Assembly: GCA_910578255.1 (NCBI GenBank)
Contig: CAJTQM010000004.1
Location: 22,508-86,507, forward strand
Direction of reading: 5' to 3'
From: an uncultured Oscillospiraceae bacterium
GTDB taxonomy: Bacteria; Bacillota; Clostridia; Oscillospirales; Ruminococcaceae
DNA: 64,000 bases
Part shown: positions 24,463 through 33,275 of the stretch, one piece after another
Layout: each line of letters opens with the position of its first letter
How positions within the stretch are numbered: position 1 is the stretch's first letter
Program-made: the position numbers and the translations under genes
The notes under the pieces: generated by a model
Told to the model about the DNA's origin: nothing
The model's database searches: none
What the model saw: the letters and a program-made list of their open reading frames with translations, nothing else

Positions 24463-25467
24463 ATGGCACAGCAGAAGCTTTCCTCTATCCAAAGGGCTGC
24501 GACGGTTATTGTCGCGTTGGGCGCCGATTGCGCCTCCGGCGTTTACAAGTATTTAAAGGAGGACGAGGTCGAGCAGCTTTCTTTGGAAATCGCCAAGCTG
24601 GACCGGTTGGCTCCTGAGGATATGCAGGGCACCATTGAGGATTTCTATGGCCTTTGCGTAACCCAAAAAGTGATCAACGAAGGCGGCGTGATCTACGCGC
24701 GGGACGTGCTGGAGCGGGCTTTTGGCTCGCAGCTTGCCTCCTCTTACATGGAACGCCTTTCCCAGTCTTTACATACCAAGGCCTTTGAATTTGTCAGAAA
24801 AGCCGACTACAAAAACTTACAGATGATGCTGCAAAACGAGCATCCGCAGACGATTGCGCTGGTGTTATCCTATGCAAAGTCTGAGCAGGCGGCGCAGATT
24901 ATTGCGGAACTGCCCCGGAATACCCAGCTGGATGTAATCGAGCGTATTGCGGGGCTTGACCGCGTTTCGCCGGAGATGATCAGCATTGTGGAAAAAACGC
25001 TGGAGAAGCGCTTCTCCAACATCGCTTCTACCGATCAGGTGGAGGTGGGCGGCATCCCCTACATCGCGGAGATCATGAACCGCGTGGACCGCTCTACCGA
25101 GAAATATATTTTCGACGCCCTCGACGAGAAAGACGCCGCCTTGTCGGATGAGATCCATAAGCTGATGTTTGTCTTCGAGGATATCATCAACCTCGACAGC
25201 ATGGCGATTCAGCGCTTTATCCGCGAGGTGGATACCAAGGATCTGGCGGTTGCATTAAAGGCCGCAAACGAAGAGGTCAAACAGGTCATCCTCAAAAACA
25301 TGTCTACCAGAATGCGGGATACCATCGAGCAGGATATCAAATATCTGCAAAATATCCGTATGCGCGATGTGGAAGAGGCACAGCAGAAAATTGTGGATAT
25401 TATCCGTCAGTTGGAGTCTGCTGGTGAGATCGTAGTTGCAAGAGGAGGGGATGATGTCCTTGTCTAA
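24463..25467 (+). CDS. fliG: Flagellar motor switch protein FliG
   Basis: 334 residues. FliG links the MS ring to the C ring and receives torque from MotA. N-terminal domain (QRAATVIVALGADCASGVYKYL), middle domain with the EHPQTIALVLSYAK motif (normally EHPQ-A-IL-), and C-terminal domain with the charged MotA-facing helix DLAVALKAANEEVKQVILKNMS and RMRDTIEQDI. All normal. GGAGGAGGGG precedes the ATG, one base after fliF. Its 3' end overlaps the start of fliH. Confidence 0.98.
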   Translation: MAQQKLSSIQRAATVIVALGADCASGVYKYLKEDEVEQLSLEIAKLDRLAPEDMQGTIEDFYGLCVTQKVINEGGVIYARDVLERAFGSQLASSYMERLSQSLHTKAFEFVRKADYKNLQMMLQNEHPQTIALVLSYAKSEQAAQIIAELPRNTQLDVIERIAGLDRVSPEMISIVEKTLEKRFSNIASTDQVEVGGIPYIAEIMNRVDRSTEKYIFDALDEKDAALSDEIHKLMFVFEDIINLDSMAIQRFIREVDTKDLAVALKAANEEVKQVILKNMSTRMRDTIEQDIKYLQNIRMRDVEEAQQKIVDIIRQLESAGEIVVARGGDDVLV

Positions 25468-26194
25468 GGTGATTAAGCCGGTTCATCTGGTCACCTCTGA
25501 CGAAGTGGTACAGATCCCGGACGCACCGCTTCTGCTGGAAAATCAGGAAGAAGAGGAAATCTCCGAATCGAATGAAAAACAGCTGGTCACTGAAGAACAA
25601 ATCAGGCATACAATAGAAAAGAACGCTTTGGAAAAAGCGAACGAGATGTCCCACAAGATTTTGCAAAGCGCTCGGCTGGAGCGGGAAACGCTGATTGCCC
25701 AGGCGCAGGAAGACGCCAAGCGAATCCGAATAGAGGCCCAGCAGTCCGCCTATCAAAAGGTCTTGGAGGAAAAGCACCAGCAGATAGACGAATGCATTTC
25801 CAGGGTGAATCTTTTGCTGGAGGATCTGCAAAAACAGCAGCAGAGCTTTTTGCAGCAGTATGAAGACGGACTGTTTTCTCTGGCCTTGGAAATTGCGGAA
25901 AAGGTGGTCAGAACATCGATTCCTCAGCATGAGGAGCTAATGGTCCCCTTGGTGCGCGAAGCGGTTTCCGCCGTAAAAAACGCCGATTGGATTGGGGTGG
26001 AAATCTCGGATCAGCTGCCCAAGCTGGTAGAAGCGCTGAAGCAGGAATTTGCCGCCTGGAAGTCCATCCAGGTATCCGCAGCCGAATTACCGGTGGATGG
26101 GTGCCTTGTGAATACGCCGGATGGCGTGGTGGACGCTTCCGCTTCGGTTCAGTTGGAAAATCTGAAGGTTTTATTCGAAAAATCCATGGGTTAA
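25454..26194 (+). CDS. fliH: Flagellar export ATPase stator FliH
   Basis: 246 residues from the ATG at 25454, with AGGAGG 5 bases upstream; an ATG one codon earlier is possible. It overlaps the 3' end of fliG by 14 bases. FliH anchors and restrains the FliI ATPase. The N-terminal part is acidic and disordered, followed by a long coiled coil (RLERETLIAQAQEDAKRI onwards) and the C-terminal FliH/V-ATPase-E-like domain (LFSLALEIAEKVVRTSI, LVREAVSAVKNAD). Its place between fliG and fliI settles the call. Confidence 0.94.
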   Translation: MSLSKVIKPVHLVTSDEVVQIPDAPLLLENQEEEEISESNEKQLVTEEQIRHTIEKNALEKANEMSHKILQSARLERETLIAQAQEDAKRIRIEAQQSAYQKVLEEKHQQIDECISRVNLLLEDLQKQQQSFLQQYEDGLFSLALEIAEKVVRTSIPQHEELMVPLVREAVSAVKNADWIGVEISDQLPKLVEALKQEFAAWKSIQVSAAELPVDGCLVNTPDGVVDASASVQLENLKVLFEKSMG

Positions 26195-26215
26195 CGGTAT
26201 AGGAGGGAGCAAAGC

Positions 26216-27541
26216 TTGACAAGAAATCAACCTGTTTTGGATCTGTCCGCATACAGGCAGCTGATCCGGCTGAGCGACCTTTATACATACAAAGGCAAAA
26301 TCAACAAAATCATGGGGCTGACGGTAGAAGCGACCGGGTTGATCTGCAATATCGGCGATATCTGCAAAATTCAGGTCAACGAAAACCAGACCATTTTGGG
26401 AGAGGTCGTGGGCTTAAAGGAAAATATCGTTCAGCTGATGCCTTATCAGGAAATTGACGGAATCGGGTCGGATAGCATTGTGGTCAACACCGGTGACAAG
26501 CTGGAAATCGGCGTCTGCGACGCCATGACCGGCCGGGCGATCGACGCGCTGGGCAATCCCATCGACGGCGGTCCTCCTATCGAGGCGACCGATTGGTATC
26601 CTATTAACGGCACCCACTCCAACCCGATGAACCGTCCGCCGATTTCGGAAGTAATGGAATTGGGTGTCAAGGCGATCGACGGCCTTTTGACGATGGGAAA
26701 AGGGCAGAGAATGGGCATTTTCGCCGGAAGCGGCGTGGGAAAAAGTACGCTGATGGGCATGATCGCCCGCAATGTCAAGGCGGATATCAACGTTATTGCC
26801 CTGGTGGGCGAGCGTGGCCGTGAGGTTGTGGAGTTTATCAACCGGGATTTGGGTCCCGAGGGCATGAGCCGAACGGTTTTGGTCATCGCAACGTCGGATC
26901 AGCCGGCTATGATGCGTTCAAAATGCTCGCTGACTGCCACCGCTATTGCGGAATACTTCCGGGACCAGGGCAAGGATGTCCTGCTGATGATGGATTCTCT
27001 CACCCGTTTTTGCATGGCTCAGCGGGAAATTGGCCTGTCCACCGGCGAGCCGCCGGTTGCCCGAGGATACACCCCTTCCATTTATACGGTGCTGCCAAAG
27101 CTTTTGGAGCGGTCGGGGAATTTTGAGAGAGGTTCCATTACCGGGATTTACACGGTTCTGGTGGAAGGCGACGACACCAACGAGCCGATTTCCGATACGG
27201 TCCGAGGCATTGTAGACGGTCACATCGTTCTTTCCCGAAAGGTGGCGATGCGCAACCATTATCCTGCCATTGATATTCTGCCCAGCATCAGCCGTTTGAT
27301 GAGCAGCATCGTGGCGCCGGAGCATCAGCGGGCAGCGGGAAAAATCCGGCAGATGATGTCGGTTTACCAGGAAAATACCGACTTGCTTTCCATCGGCGCT
27401 TATAAAAGTGGAAGTAACCCGGAACTGGATGAGGCGATTCGCCATATGGACGCCATTAACGGACTTTTGCAGCAGTCGGTGGGAAAGAAAGAAGCGTTTC
27501 AAGATACCGTTACGCAGATGGAAGAGATTGTGGAGAGTTAA
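26216..27541 (+). CDS. fliI: Flagellum-specific export ATPase FliI
   Basis: 441 residues from a TTG start, with AGGAGGG 6 bases upstream. FliI is the hexameric ATPase of the export apparatus. The Walker A loop is GIFAGSGVGKSTLMGM, and the family segments QRMGIFAG, VVEFINRDLGPEGM, DSLTRFCMAQREIGLSTGEPP and ITGIYTVLVEGDD are all present. The closing part (DEAIRHMDAINGLLQQSVG) is typical of FliI. Confidence 0.98.
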   Translation: MTRNQPVLDLSAYRQLIRLSDLYTYKGKINKIMGLTVEATGLICNIGDICKIQVNENQTILGEVVGLKENIVQLMPYQEIDGIGSDSIVVNTGDKLEIGVCDAMTGRAIDALGNPIDGGPPIEATDWYPINGTHSNPMNRPPISEVMELGVKAIDGLLTMGKGQRMGIFAGSGVGKSTLMGMIARNVKADINVIALVGERGREVVEFINRDLGPEGMSRTVLVIATSDQPAMMRSKCSLTATAIAEYFRDQGKDVLLMMDSLTRFCMAQREIGLSTGEPPVARGYTPSIYTVLPKLLERSGNFERGSITGIYTVLVEGDDTNEPISDTVRGIVDGHIVLSRKVAMRNHYPAIDILPSISRLMSSIVAPEHQRAAGKIRQMMSVYQENTDLLSIGAYKSGSNPELDEAIRHMDAINGLLQQSVGKKEAFQDTVTQMEEIVES

Positions 27542-27554
27542 TTAGGAGACTTTT

Positions 27555-28004
27555 ATGAAAAAATTTCAGTTTTCTTTAAGCCATATGCGGGAATATAAGG
27601 ATCGAATTCTGGATGAGGAGCTGGGGGTCCTCCAGCGCTTAAAAGGAGAGCGGGACCAAATCCAGCAGAAAATTGACAATTTGAATAGAGAGTTTCAGTC
27701 CATCTCTTTGCAGATGCTGAAGGCCCAGGAAAAGGGCAGCACCATTATGGAGGTGCGGGGCTACAACGTGCAGCTGACCAATATCCGTATGCAGCTGCAG
27801 GATTTAGAAAGCGCTTTGCAGCGCGCGGCGAAGAAGGTATTTGCCCAAACGCAGGTGGTAGTGGCTGCGAATCAGGAGGTTTCCAAGCTGGATAAGCTGC
27901 AGGACAGACAGTACGAGGCTTACCGCCAGCATATGCAAAAGGAAGAAGAGCTGCGAATTGAGGAGCTCGTCACATTAGGCCTCAGCCGGCAGAATGTCGG
28001 ATGA
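27555..28004 (+). CDS. fliJ: Flagellar export protein FliJ
   Basis: 149 residues, one long antiparallel coiled coil with no other domain, opening KKFQFSLSHMREYKDRILDEE. FliJ connects the FliI hexamer to FlhA and escorts empty chaperones. The family has little sequence conservation, so the call depends on length, coiled coil and place between fliI and fliK. TAGGAGA lies before the ATG. Confidence 0.93.
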   Translation: MKKFQFSLSHMREYKDRILDEELGVLQRLKGERDQIQQKIDNLNREFQSISLQMLKAQEKGSTIMEVRGYNVQLTNIRMQLQDLESALQRAAKKVFAQTQVVVAANQEVSKLDKLQDRQYEAYRQHMQKEEELRIEELVTLGLSRQNVG

Positions 28005-28041
28005 GATAGATATTTTACCCATTGAAAGGAGGTGAGAAAGA

Positions 28042-29112
28042 ATGGAACAGATAGCAGCTGTACAGACAGCAGCCCCACAGGTAAGCCTGAGAAGCATTCT
28101 GGGCATGGCTGCCGGGCAGCAAGCGCAGGGCGACGCCTTTGCGATGATCTTTCAGCAGCTGATGGGTCAAGAGGACGGATTCGGTTCACTGCTTTCCCAG
28201 TTGGCGGGCGTTCAGCAGGATGACCAGGAAAAAGCCAATGAATTGGGTATGCAGATGATGGCGGAGATGCTTTATGCCAATCCGGACATTCAGAACCTTC
28301 TGCCGCTGATGCAGCAGGTGATGCAGCCGGAGGAAAGTGTACAGAGCGTTGGCCAGGGAATTCGAAATAGTGTGGCGGCGCTTCAGAATCCTGTTGTCCA
28401 GCCCGAGGAAAAGGAATCTGAGCAGCCGGTGGAAAAAGCGGAGGCAAAGGATTTTTATACGGTACTTCAGGATAGCTGGAAGGAGCGGCAGCCTTCCTTC
28501 GGCATCCGGCTGGAAGGGGATACGCTCCGGCAGGCCAGACAGCTGTTGGCCCAAAAGCCGAAGGAGACAGTCCAAGCGCAGGATGTGGAAAGTCTGCAGG
28601 CCGATGTTGACGCCAGGCGTTTTTTAAGCGTTGAAAGCGTTGCGCCCCAAAAGCTGGCCGAGCTTACGGATGTGCAGGAGATTGCCGATCAGCTGAAAAC
28701 CGGGATTGCGGAAAATATTTCCCAGGGCAAAAACGAGTTTATTGTCCGGCTGAAGCCGGAGGGCTTAGGCGAGGTAGTGGTCAAGCTTTCGGAAAACAAG
28801 GAAAAGATTGCGCTGAGCATCTTTACTTCCAGCGAGCAGACGGCGAAATGGATTACCGACGAGGTTTTGAGCCTGCAGAACGCTTTGCGTCCCCTGCATG
28901 CTGAGGTACAGCAGGTAACGGTTACGCCGGATGGACGGGTCGCCGAATATGCTGCGCAGAATTCGATGAACGATCAGAGCCAGCAGTTTGCGGGCCAGCA
29001 GTTCGCCGAGCAGTGGCAGCAGAGTTTCCGCTCTCAGATGCAGGAAAGCGGCGATTTTGGAAGCGTTGTCGAGCAGATTTTGCCGGATGACGGGCTTGAC
29101 ACCTATATCTAA
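28042..29112 (+). CDS. fliK: Hook-length control protein FliK
   Basis: 356 residues. FliK measures the hook and signals FlhB to switch export specificity. The N-terminal ~210 residues are low in order and rich in Gln, Ala and Glu, as usual for the ruler part. The C-terminal hook-length domain is recognisable: NEFIVRLKPEGLGEVVVKL, then IALSIFTSSEQTAKWI and LQNALRPLHAEVQQVTV. GAAAGGAGG lies before the ATG. flgD follows after 15 bases. Confidence 0.95.
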   Translation: MEQIAAVQTAAPQVSLRSILGMAAGQQAQGDAFAMIFQQLMGQEDGFGSLLSQLAGVQQDDQEKANELGMQMMAEMLYANPDIQNLLPLMQQVMQPEESVQSVGQGIRNSVAALQNPVVQPEEKESEQPVEKAEAKDFYTVLQDSWKERQPSFGIRLEGDTLRQARQLLAQKPKETVQAQDVESLQADVDARRFLSVESVAPQKLAELTDVQEIADQLKTGIAENISQGKNEFIVRLKPEGLGEVVVKLSENKEKIALSIFTSSEQTAKWITDEVLSLQNALRPLHAEVQQVTVTPDGRVAEYAAQNSMNDQSQQFAGQQFAEQWQQSFRSQMQESGDFGSVVEQILPDDGLDTYI

Positions 29113-29127
29113 GAAAGGAGGAAACAT

Positions 29128-29901
29128 ATGGCGGTTGGAGGAGTCAGCGGCAGCAGCAATAATTACAGCTACCGTGACCAGTTTATGGACAAATTGACCG
29201 GCGAAGAGGTAGAAGGCAGCGAAGAGACCAAAAAGGAAGTCTGGAATGCGGTTTTTACCGACGAAAAGAGCAATAACATCTCGGTAAATGACTTTTTGAC
29301 CCTGATGGTGGCGCAGCTTAAGAACCAGGATTTTATGAATCCCGTGGACGATACCCAGTACGTTACCCAGCTGGCTCAGTTTGCAACCATGCAGCAGATG
29401 CAGGATATGGCCACCTATATGAAGACAAATTACGTGATGTCGTTGGTTGGCAAAAACGTGACGGCGGCGAAATTCAGCGTTTCCGGAGAACTTCAAAAAG
29501 AGGTTGGCGCGGTACAAAAGGTTTCTTTGGTGGATAACGAGTATTCGATCTATGTAAACGGCACAAAGTTTTCCTTAGAGCAGATCATGGAGATCAACGG
29601 TACAGCTTCCTCTTCCGGTTCCGGCGATAAGAACCCGGGCGCCAGTGACCCAGCCAAGGTGGAGTACATGCAGTCCTTGATGGGCAAAGAGGTTACGGTG
29701 CGGCAGCGGGACGATAAGGGCGAGCCGACCAGCAAGTACACAGGCGTTGTGGAAAGATATTCGACCGAAGACGGAAAATACCGTATCCGCGTGGATGGAA
29801 CCTGGTACCCGCTGGAGGATGTGTTGGAAGTGGGCGATTACGTAGAAGAGGAGCTTCCCGACGAGGATGAAAGCGACAAAGAGCCTGCTTTTATCTGGTA
29901 A
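29128..29901 (+). CDS. flgD: Hook-capping protein FlgD with a duplicated C-terminal module
   Basis: 257 residues. FlgD caps the growing hook. The N-terminal signature is clear: DFLTLMVAQLKNQDFMNPVD and QLAQFATMQQMQDM. Residues ~105-157 and ~183-238 look like two copies of one module, each opening SL(V/M)GKxVT and ending with a pattern like IxV(N/D)GTxxxLE(Q/D)(I/V)(M/L)E(I/V). In the usual Clostridia form I know of one such module. An SGSGDKNPGASDP linker separates them, and the tail is acidic. Ribosome binding site AAAGGAGG. Confidence 0.95.
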   Translation: MAVGGVSGSSNNYSYRDQFMDKLTGEEVEGSEETKKEVWNAVFTDEKSNNISVNDFLTLMVAQLKNQDFMNPVDDTQYVTQLAQFATMQQMQDMATYMKTNYVMSLVGKNVTAAKFSVSGELQKEVGAVQKVSLVDNEYSIYVNGTKFSLEQIMEINGTASSSGSGDKNPGASDPAKVEYMQSLMGKEVTVRQRDDKGEPTSKYTGVVERYSTEDGKYRIRVDGTWYPLEDVLEVGDYVEEELPDEDESDKEPAFIW

Positions 29902-29968
29902 AAGATCGTTCGGGGAAGTGGGCAGGGACGCCCAGGAAAACGGATGAAAACACAAAAGGAGTGAGGTT

Positions 29969-30361
29969 ATGGAAGATCTGTTGGTACGCAGCAGATTGAA
30001 TATTGCCGTAACCACAGGAATCCCGATAGCGCCTGCGGCCCAACCAAAGGGACGGGCAAAAGAGGCGGTTTCCTTCCAGCAGGTTCTGGAACGGACGGCG
30101 CAGACGCAGGACATTTCGTTTTCCAAGCATGCGGCCCAGCGGGTTGCAACGCGGGAGATTCAATTGACCCAGGCGGGCTTGGAAAAACTAAACGAGGGCT
30201 TAAAAATCGCGTGGGACAAGGGAATGGACGATGCGCTGATTTTGGTAGACGGCTCGGCGTTTATCGTGAACGCGAAAAACGGACGGGTGATTACCGCGCT
30301 CGACGGTCGGGAAACAGATGGAAAAGCAATTACAAACATTAGTGGGGCCGTAATTTTTTGA
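29969..30361 (+). CDS. Flagellar operon protein (TIGR02530 family)
   Basis: 130 residues, no membrane segment. It matches the small family found next to flgD and flgE in Firmicutes: ISFSKHAAQRVATREIQLT, EKLNEGLKIAWDKGMDDALILVDGSAFIVNAKNGRVITALDG (quoted in parts) and a closing NISGAVIF. The role is not established. AAAGGAG lies before the ATG. The gap to flgE holds hairpins and a possible short leader ORF. Confidence 0.9.
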   Translation: MEDLLVRSRLNIAVTTGIPIAPAAQPKGRAKEAVSFQQVLERTAQTQDISFSKHAAQRVATREIQLTQAGLEKLNEGLKIAWDKGMDDALILVDGSAFIVNAKNGRVITALDGRETDGKAITNISGAVIF

Positions 30362-30362
30362 C

Positions 30363-30428
30363 TGGACCGAAAAGGAGGTCAACAGGCTTTGAATGATGGA
30401 TAAGCCTGTACGGTCCCGGAAGGGAGCA
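30363..30428 (+). promoter_or_regulatory. Structured leader of flgE with GGA-containing loops
   Basis: Nested pairings GGACCG with CGGTCC and ACAGGCTT with AAGCCTGT. A strong Shine-Dalgarno-like AAAAGGAGG (30370-30378) lies in the outer loop, and a small hairpin TCCC-GGAA-GGGA lies at 30414-30425, overlapping the likely flgE ribosome binding site. GGA in a hairpin loop is how CsrA often binds. A short ORF (ATG at 30393, 17 codons, stop at 30446) would overlap the flgE start. Confidence 0.5.
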
Positions 30429-30438
30429 TTTTTAGAAA

Positions 30439-32100
30439 ATGGTTAGATCAATGTATTCTGGCGTAGCCGGCATGAAATCCAATCAGAGCAGAATGGACGT
30501 TATCGGTAACAATATCGCGAACTCGAGCACCTACGGCTTTAAATCCAGCCGCGCTACCTTTCGCGACGTGTATTACCAGCAGATCCGTGGCGCTTCTGCC
30601 GGTACGGCAACCCGCGGCGGTATTAACCCGTCGATGATCGGTTACGGCTCGCAGCTGGCCAGTGTCGATCTGATGATGGGCCAGTCCTCCATGACCTCTA
30701 CCGGAAATCCGCTGGATGTGTGCATTACCGGCGAAGGCTTTTTCCAGGTTATGGACCCGGACGGCAATGTCTACTACACCAAAGCCGGTATGCTGGATAT
30801 CGACCCTGCCACCGGTGCACTGGTCGATTCCAACGGTAACTTTGTGCTGGGTACCAGCGCCACCAACGGCAAGCTGGACAGCATCGACCCCGGTAGCAAC
30901 AAAATTATTATCACGGTGGATCCGGTTCAGGCCAGCGTGGCAGAAGTACAGCAGGAGATCAGCGGCAAACTGCTGACCATTTCCTCTACCAACCAGAACA
31001 AGGCGGCCAATGTGGGCTTCACCTTTACCAAAGCCACCGATATGCCCGATGGGCAGAAGGTTCTGGCCATTACCGACAGCACCAGTTCGGTGATCAACAT
31101 TAAATTAAACGCCAACGCAACCTTCTCCAGCATGAGCGAACTGCAGGAGGAGATCAATAAGGCGATTACCGATTCCTACGGCGGCCCGCATCCGGGCGGC
31201 GATTTTGTCTTCACTCTGGAGCCGGACCCCTTTGAGAACGGAACCGTTTCTCTGACCGGCGCGCAGATTGTCGAAACCTCCAGCGCCGCGTACGACGGCG
31301 GCAGTCTGGAAATGGATCCGGCGCTCCCCAACGGCATCTTCTTGGAGGGTTTTAAGGTGGCGGGCACCGGATTGATGTTCTCCGGCGAAGGCGAAACCAA
31401 GGTGAAGGTGGAAAAACAGGCGGCGGATGATACGACCACGCCTCCGACTCCGGAAGGGTATGTGGTTACACTGACCACCGATACCACCGAGTATACCGGC
31501 TTTATCAGCCAGGAGCGGGCGGAAACCTCCTCCGGCGGCAATACGGTTATGCTCCAGGGCGGCACTGGTACCGCCAACGACACCATCACCCTGTCCTACC
31601 CCAACGCAACCAAGATTGACGCAGCCGTTGCCGCCGGCGAGGCGGTCATCGGCGAGGCGACCGCCAGCAAGCCCACCCAGAATCTGGGCTTGGGCAAATC
31701 CACCTTTACCCTGACCGGCGGTACAGAATTCACCGAGCAGGGCATCGGCAATCTGACCGGTATTTCCATCGGCGCTGACGGTACCATAGTAGGTACCTCC
31801 GCTGCCGGATTGCAGACTCTGGGCCGCATCGACCTTGCTACCTTTGGCAACGCCGCGGGCCTGATGCAGTCGGGCAATACCTACTTTACCGAGACGGCCA
31901 ACTCCGGCCCGGCTAAGCTGGCCATCGCCGGCGAGGACGGAACCGGTAAAATCAAAAACAGCAGCTTGGAAATGTCCAACGTGGATCTGGCGCAGGAATT
32001 CTCGGATATGATCGTAACCCAGAGAGGATTCCAGGCTTGCTCCCGCCTGATCACCGTTTCCGACACCATGCTGGAGGAACTTATTAACCTGAAACGATAA
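30439..32100 (+). CDS. flgE: Flagellar hook protein FlgE
   Basis: 553 residues, at the long end for FlgE. FlgE polymerises into the hook. The N-terminus MVRSMYSGVAGMKSNQSRMDVIGNNIANSSTYGFKSSRATF (seen in parts) is classic, and the C-terminus SNVDLAQEFSDMIVTQRGFQACSRLI with a final MLEELINLKR is the standard FlgE/FlgG end. The middle is expanded with Thr- and Gly-rich beta segments. Codon use is strong and even. A possible CsrA-sensitive leader lies before it, and a double hairpin follows it. Confidence 0.97.
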   Translation: MVRSMYSGVAGMKSNQSRMDVIGNNIANSSTYGFKSSRATFRDVYYQQIRGASAGTATRGGINPSMIGYGSQLASVDLMMGQSSMTSTGNPLDVCITGEGFFQVMDPDGNVYYTKAGMLDIDPATGALVDSNGNFVLGTSATNGKLDSIDPGSNKIIITVDPVQASVAEVQQEISGKLLTISSTNQNKAANVGFTFTKATDMPDGQKVLAITDSTSSVINIKLNANATFSSMSELQEEINKAITDSYGGPHPGGDFVFTLEPDPFENGTVSLTGAQIVETSSAAYDGGSLEMDPALPNGIFLEGFKVAGTGLMFSGEGETKVKVEKQAADDTTTPPTPEGYVVTLTTDTTEYTGFISQERAETSSGGNTVMLQGGTGTANDTITLSYPNATKIDAAVAAGEAVIGEATASKPTQNLGLGKSTFTLTGGTEFTEQGIGNLTGISIGADGTIVGTSAAGLQTLGRIDLATFGNAAGLMQSGNTYFTETANSGPAKLAIAGEDGTGKIKNSSLEMSNVDLAQEFSDMIVTQRGFQACSRLITVSDTMLEELINLKR

Positions 32101-32111
32101 GCCTATATGCT

Positions 32112-32178
32112 GGCAGCGATTCCGGTCGCTGCCAGAGGAATGCCGAAATCCTTTAGGGATTCCGGCATTCCTCTGGCA
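32112..32178 (+). other. Double hairpin between flgE and flbD
   Basis: Hairpin 1: GGCAGCGA-TTCCGG-TCGCTGCC (32112-32133), a perfect 8-bp stem. Hairpin 2: arms 32130-32151 and 32157-32178, 22 bp with one mismatch and a 5-base loop. They share the bases TGCC at 32130-32133, so both cannot form fully at once. No T-run follows, so it is not an intrinsic terminator; an mRNA-processing or 3'-end protection role for the abundant hook message is more likely. Confidence 0.8.
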
Positions 32179-32205
32179 GGAATCCTAGAAGAAAAGAGGT
32201 TTTGT

Positions 32206-32424
32206 ATGATCATTTTAAACAACTTGAAGGGTGAGATATTCGCGCTCAACTGCAATTTGATTGAAACGATTTCAGAAAGCCCTGATACAATTATCTTGCT
32301 GACAAATGGAAAAATTCACATTGTGAAAGAATCGATGCAGGAGGTTATCAACAAGACAATTGAATACCACCGGCAGATTTTCGAGGAGAATATCTTAGAT
32401 AGAATAAAGGCAAAGGATGAATAA
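32206..32424 (+). CDS. flbD: FlbD/SwrD-family flagellar protein
   Basis: 72 residues from the ATG at 32206 (AAAGAGG upstream). It has the family opening IILNNLKGEIFALNCNLIETI and the closing motif with TNGKIHIVKESMQEVI. In B. subtilis the homologue SwrD is needed for full motor torque. It overlaps nothing; motA starts 2 bases later, in line with a role in stator function. Confidence 0.92.
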   Translation: MIILNNLKGEIFALNCNLIETISESPDTIILLTNGKIHIVKESMQEVINKTIEYHRQIFEENILDRIKAKDE

Positions 32425-32426
32425 CA

Positions 32427-33248
32427 ATGGATATAATGTCGATATTGGGCCTGGTTGTTGTCATCGGTACCATTCTGTTTGGTATTTTGTTCGACAGCGA
32501 AGCTGGTTTTGTTTTTGACAACCTGGGGAATTTCTTTGACCCCGCCAGTATTGCAGTTGTATTGGGCGGCGTTATCGCGGCCTTGATGATTTCCTTCCCG
32601 CTAAAAAACTTCACAAAGATCGGGAAGCATCTGAAGATTGTGCTGTTTCCCACAAAATATAACCCGAAAGAATACATCGCGCAGATTGTGGATCTGGCGA
32701 AGGAAGCGCGCATCAACGGCCTGCTTTCTTTGGAAAGCAAGCTGGAAGAGACAAAGGACCCGTTCTTAAAAAACAGCATGATGCTGGTGGTGGACGCGGT
32801 CGAGCCGGAAAAGGTCAAGCAGCTTTTGGAAAAAGAGTTGGATTATTTGGACGAGCGTCATGCGCAGGACCGGGCGTTTTATGATAAGGCCGCTGCGTAT
32901 GGTCCGGCTTTCGGTATGATCGGTACCTTGATGGGCCTTATTAACCTGATGAAAAAATTGAGCGACCCTGACGCGATCCCGCCGGCCATGGCGCTGGCAC
33001 TGGTTACCACCTTCTACGGATCGATTTTGGCCAACTGTATTTTCACCCCGATTTCCAACAAGCTGAAGATCCGGCATGAAGAGGAATATCTGTGTAAGCT
33101 AATCGTTGCCGAAGGAGTCGAATCCATCCAGGCGGGCGACAACCCGACCTTTATCGAGGAAAAACTCACCCAGCTGATCCCGGGCTATTTGATGAAGAAG
33201 GGCCTGCCGGGCGGCAAGAAGTCCGAGGGAGAAGACGCCGGGAAATAA
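32427..33248 (+). CDS. motA: Flagellar motor stator protein MotA
   Basis: 273 residues with four membrane helices (SILGLVVVIGTILFGILF; ASIAVVLGGVIAALMISF; and two after residue ~150). MotA and MotB form the proton or sodium channel that drives rotation. The cytoplasmic loop has VDLAKEARINGLLSLE, with the FliG-contacting Arg and Glu, then DPFLKNSMMLVVDAVEPEKV. The third-helix region has YGPAFGMIGTLMGLINLM with its conserved Pro. The loop is the part resembled by the soluble protein at 14750-15202. Confidence 0.97.
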   Translation: MDIMSILGLVVVIGTILFGILFDSEAGFVFDNLGNFFDPASIAVVLGGVIAALMISFPLKNFTKIGKHLKIVLFPTKYNPKEYIAQIVDLAKEARINGLLSLESKLEETKDPFLKNSMMLVVDAVEPEKVKQLLEKELDYLDERHAQDRAFYDKAAAYGPAFGMIGTLMGLINLMKKLSDPDAIPPAMALALVTTFYGSILANCIFTPISNKLKIRHEEEYLCKLIVAEGVESIQAGDNPTFIEEKLTQLIPGYLMKKGLPGGKKSEGEDAGK

Positions 33249-33275
33249 CCGCCGGCAGAAAGGAGAGAAACAGCA

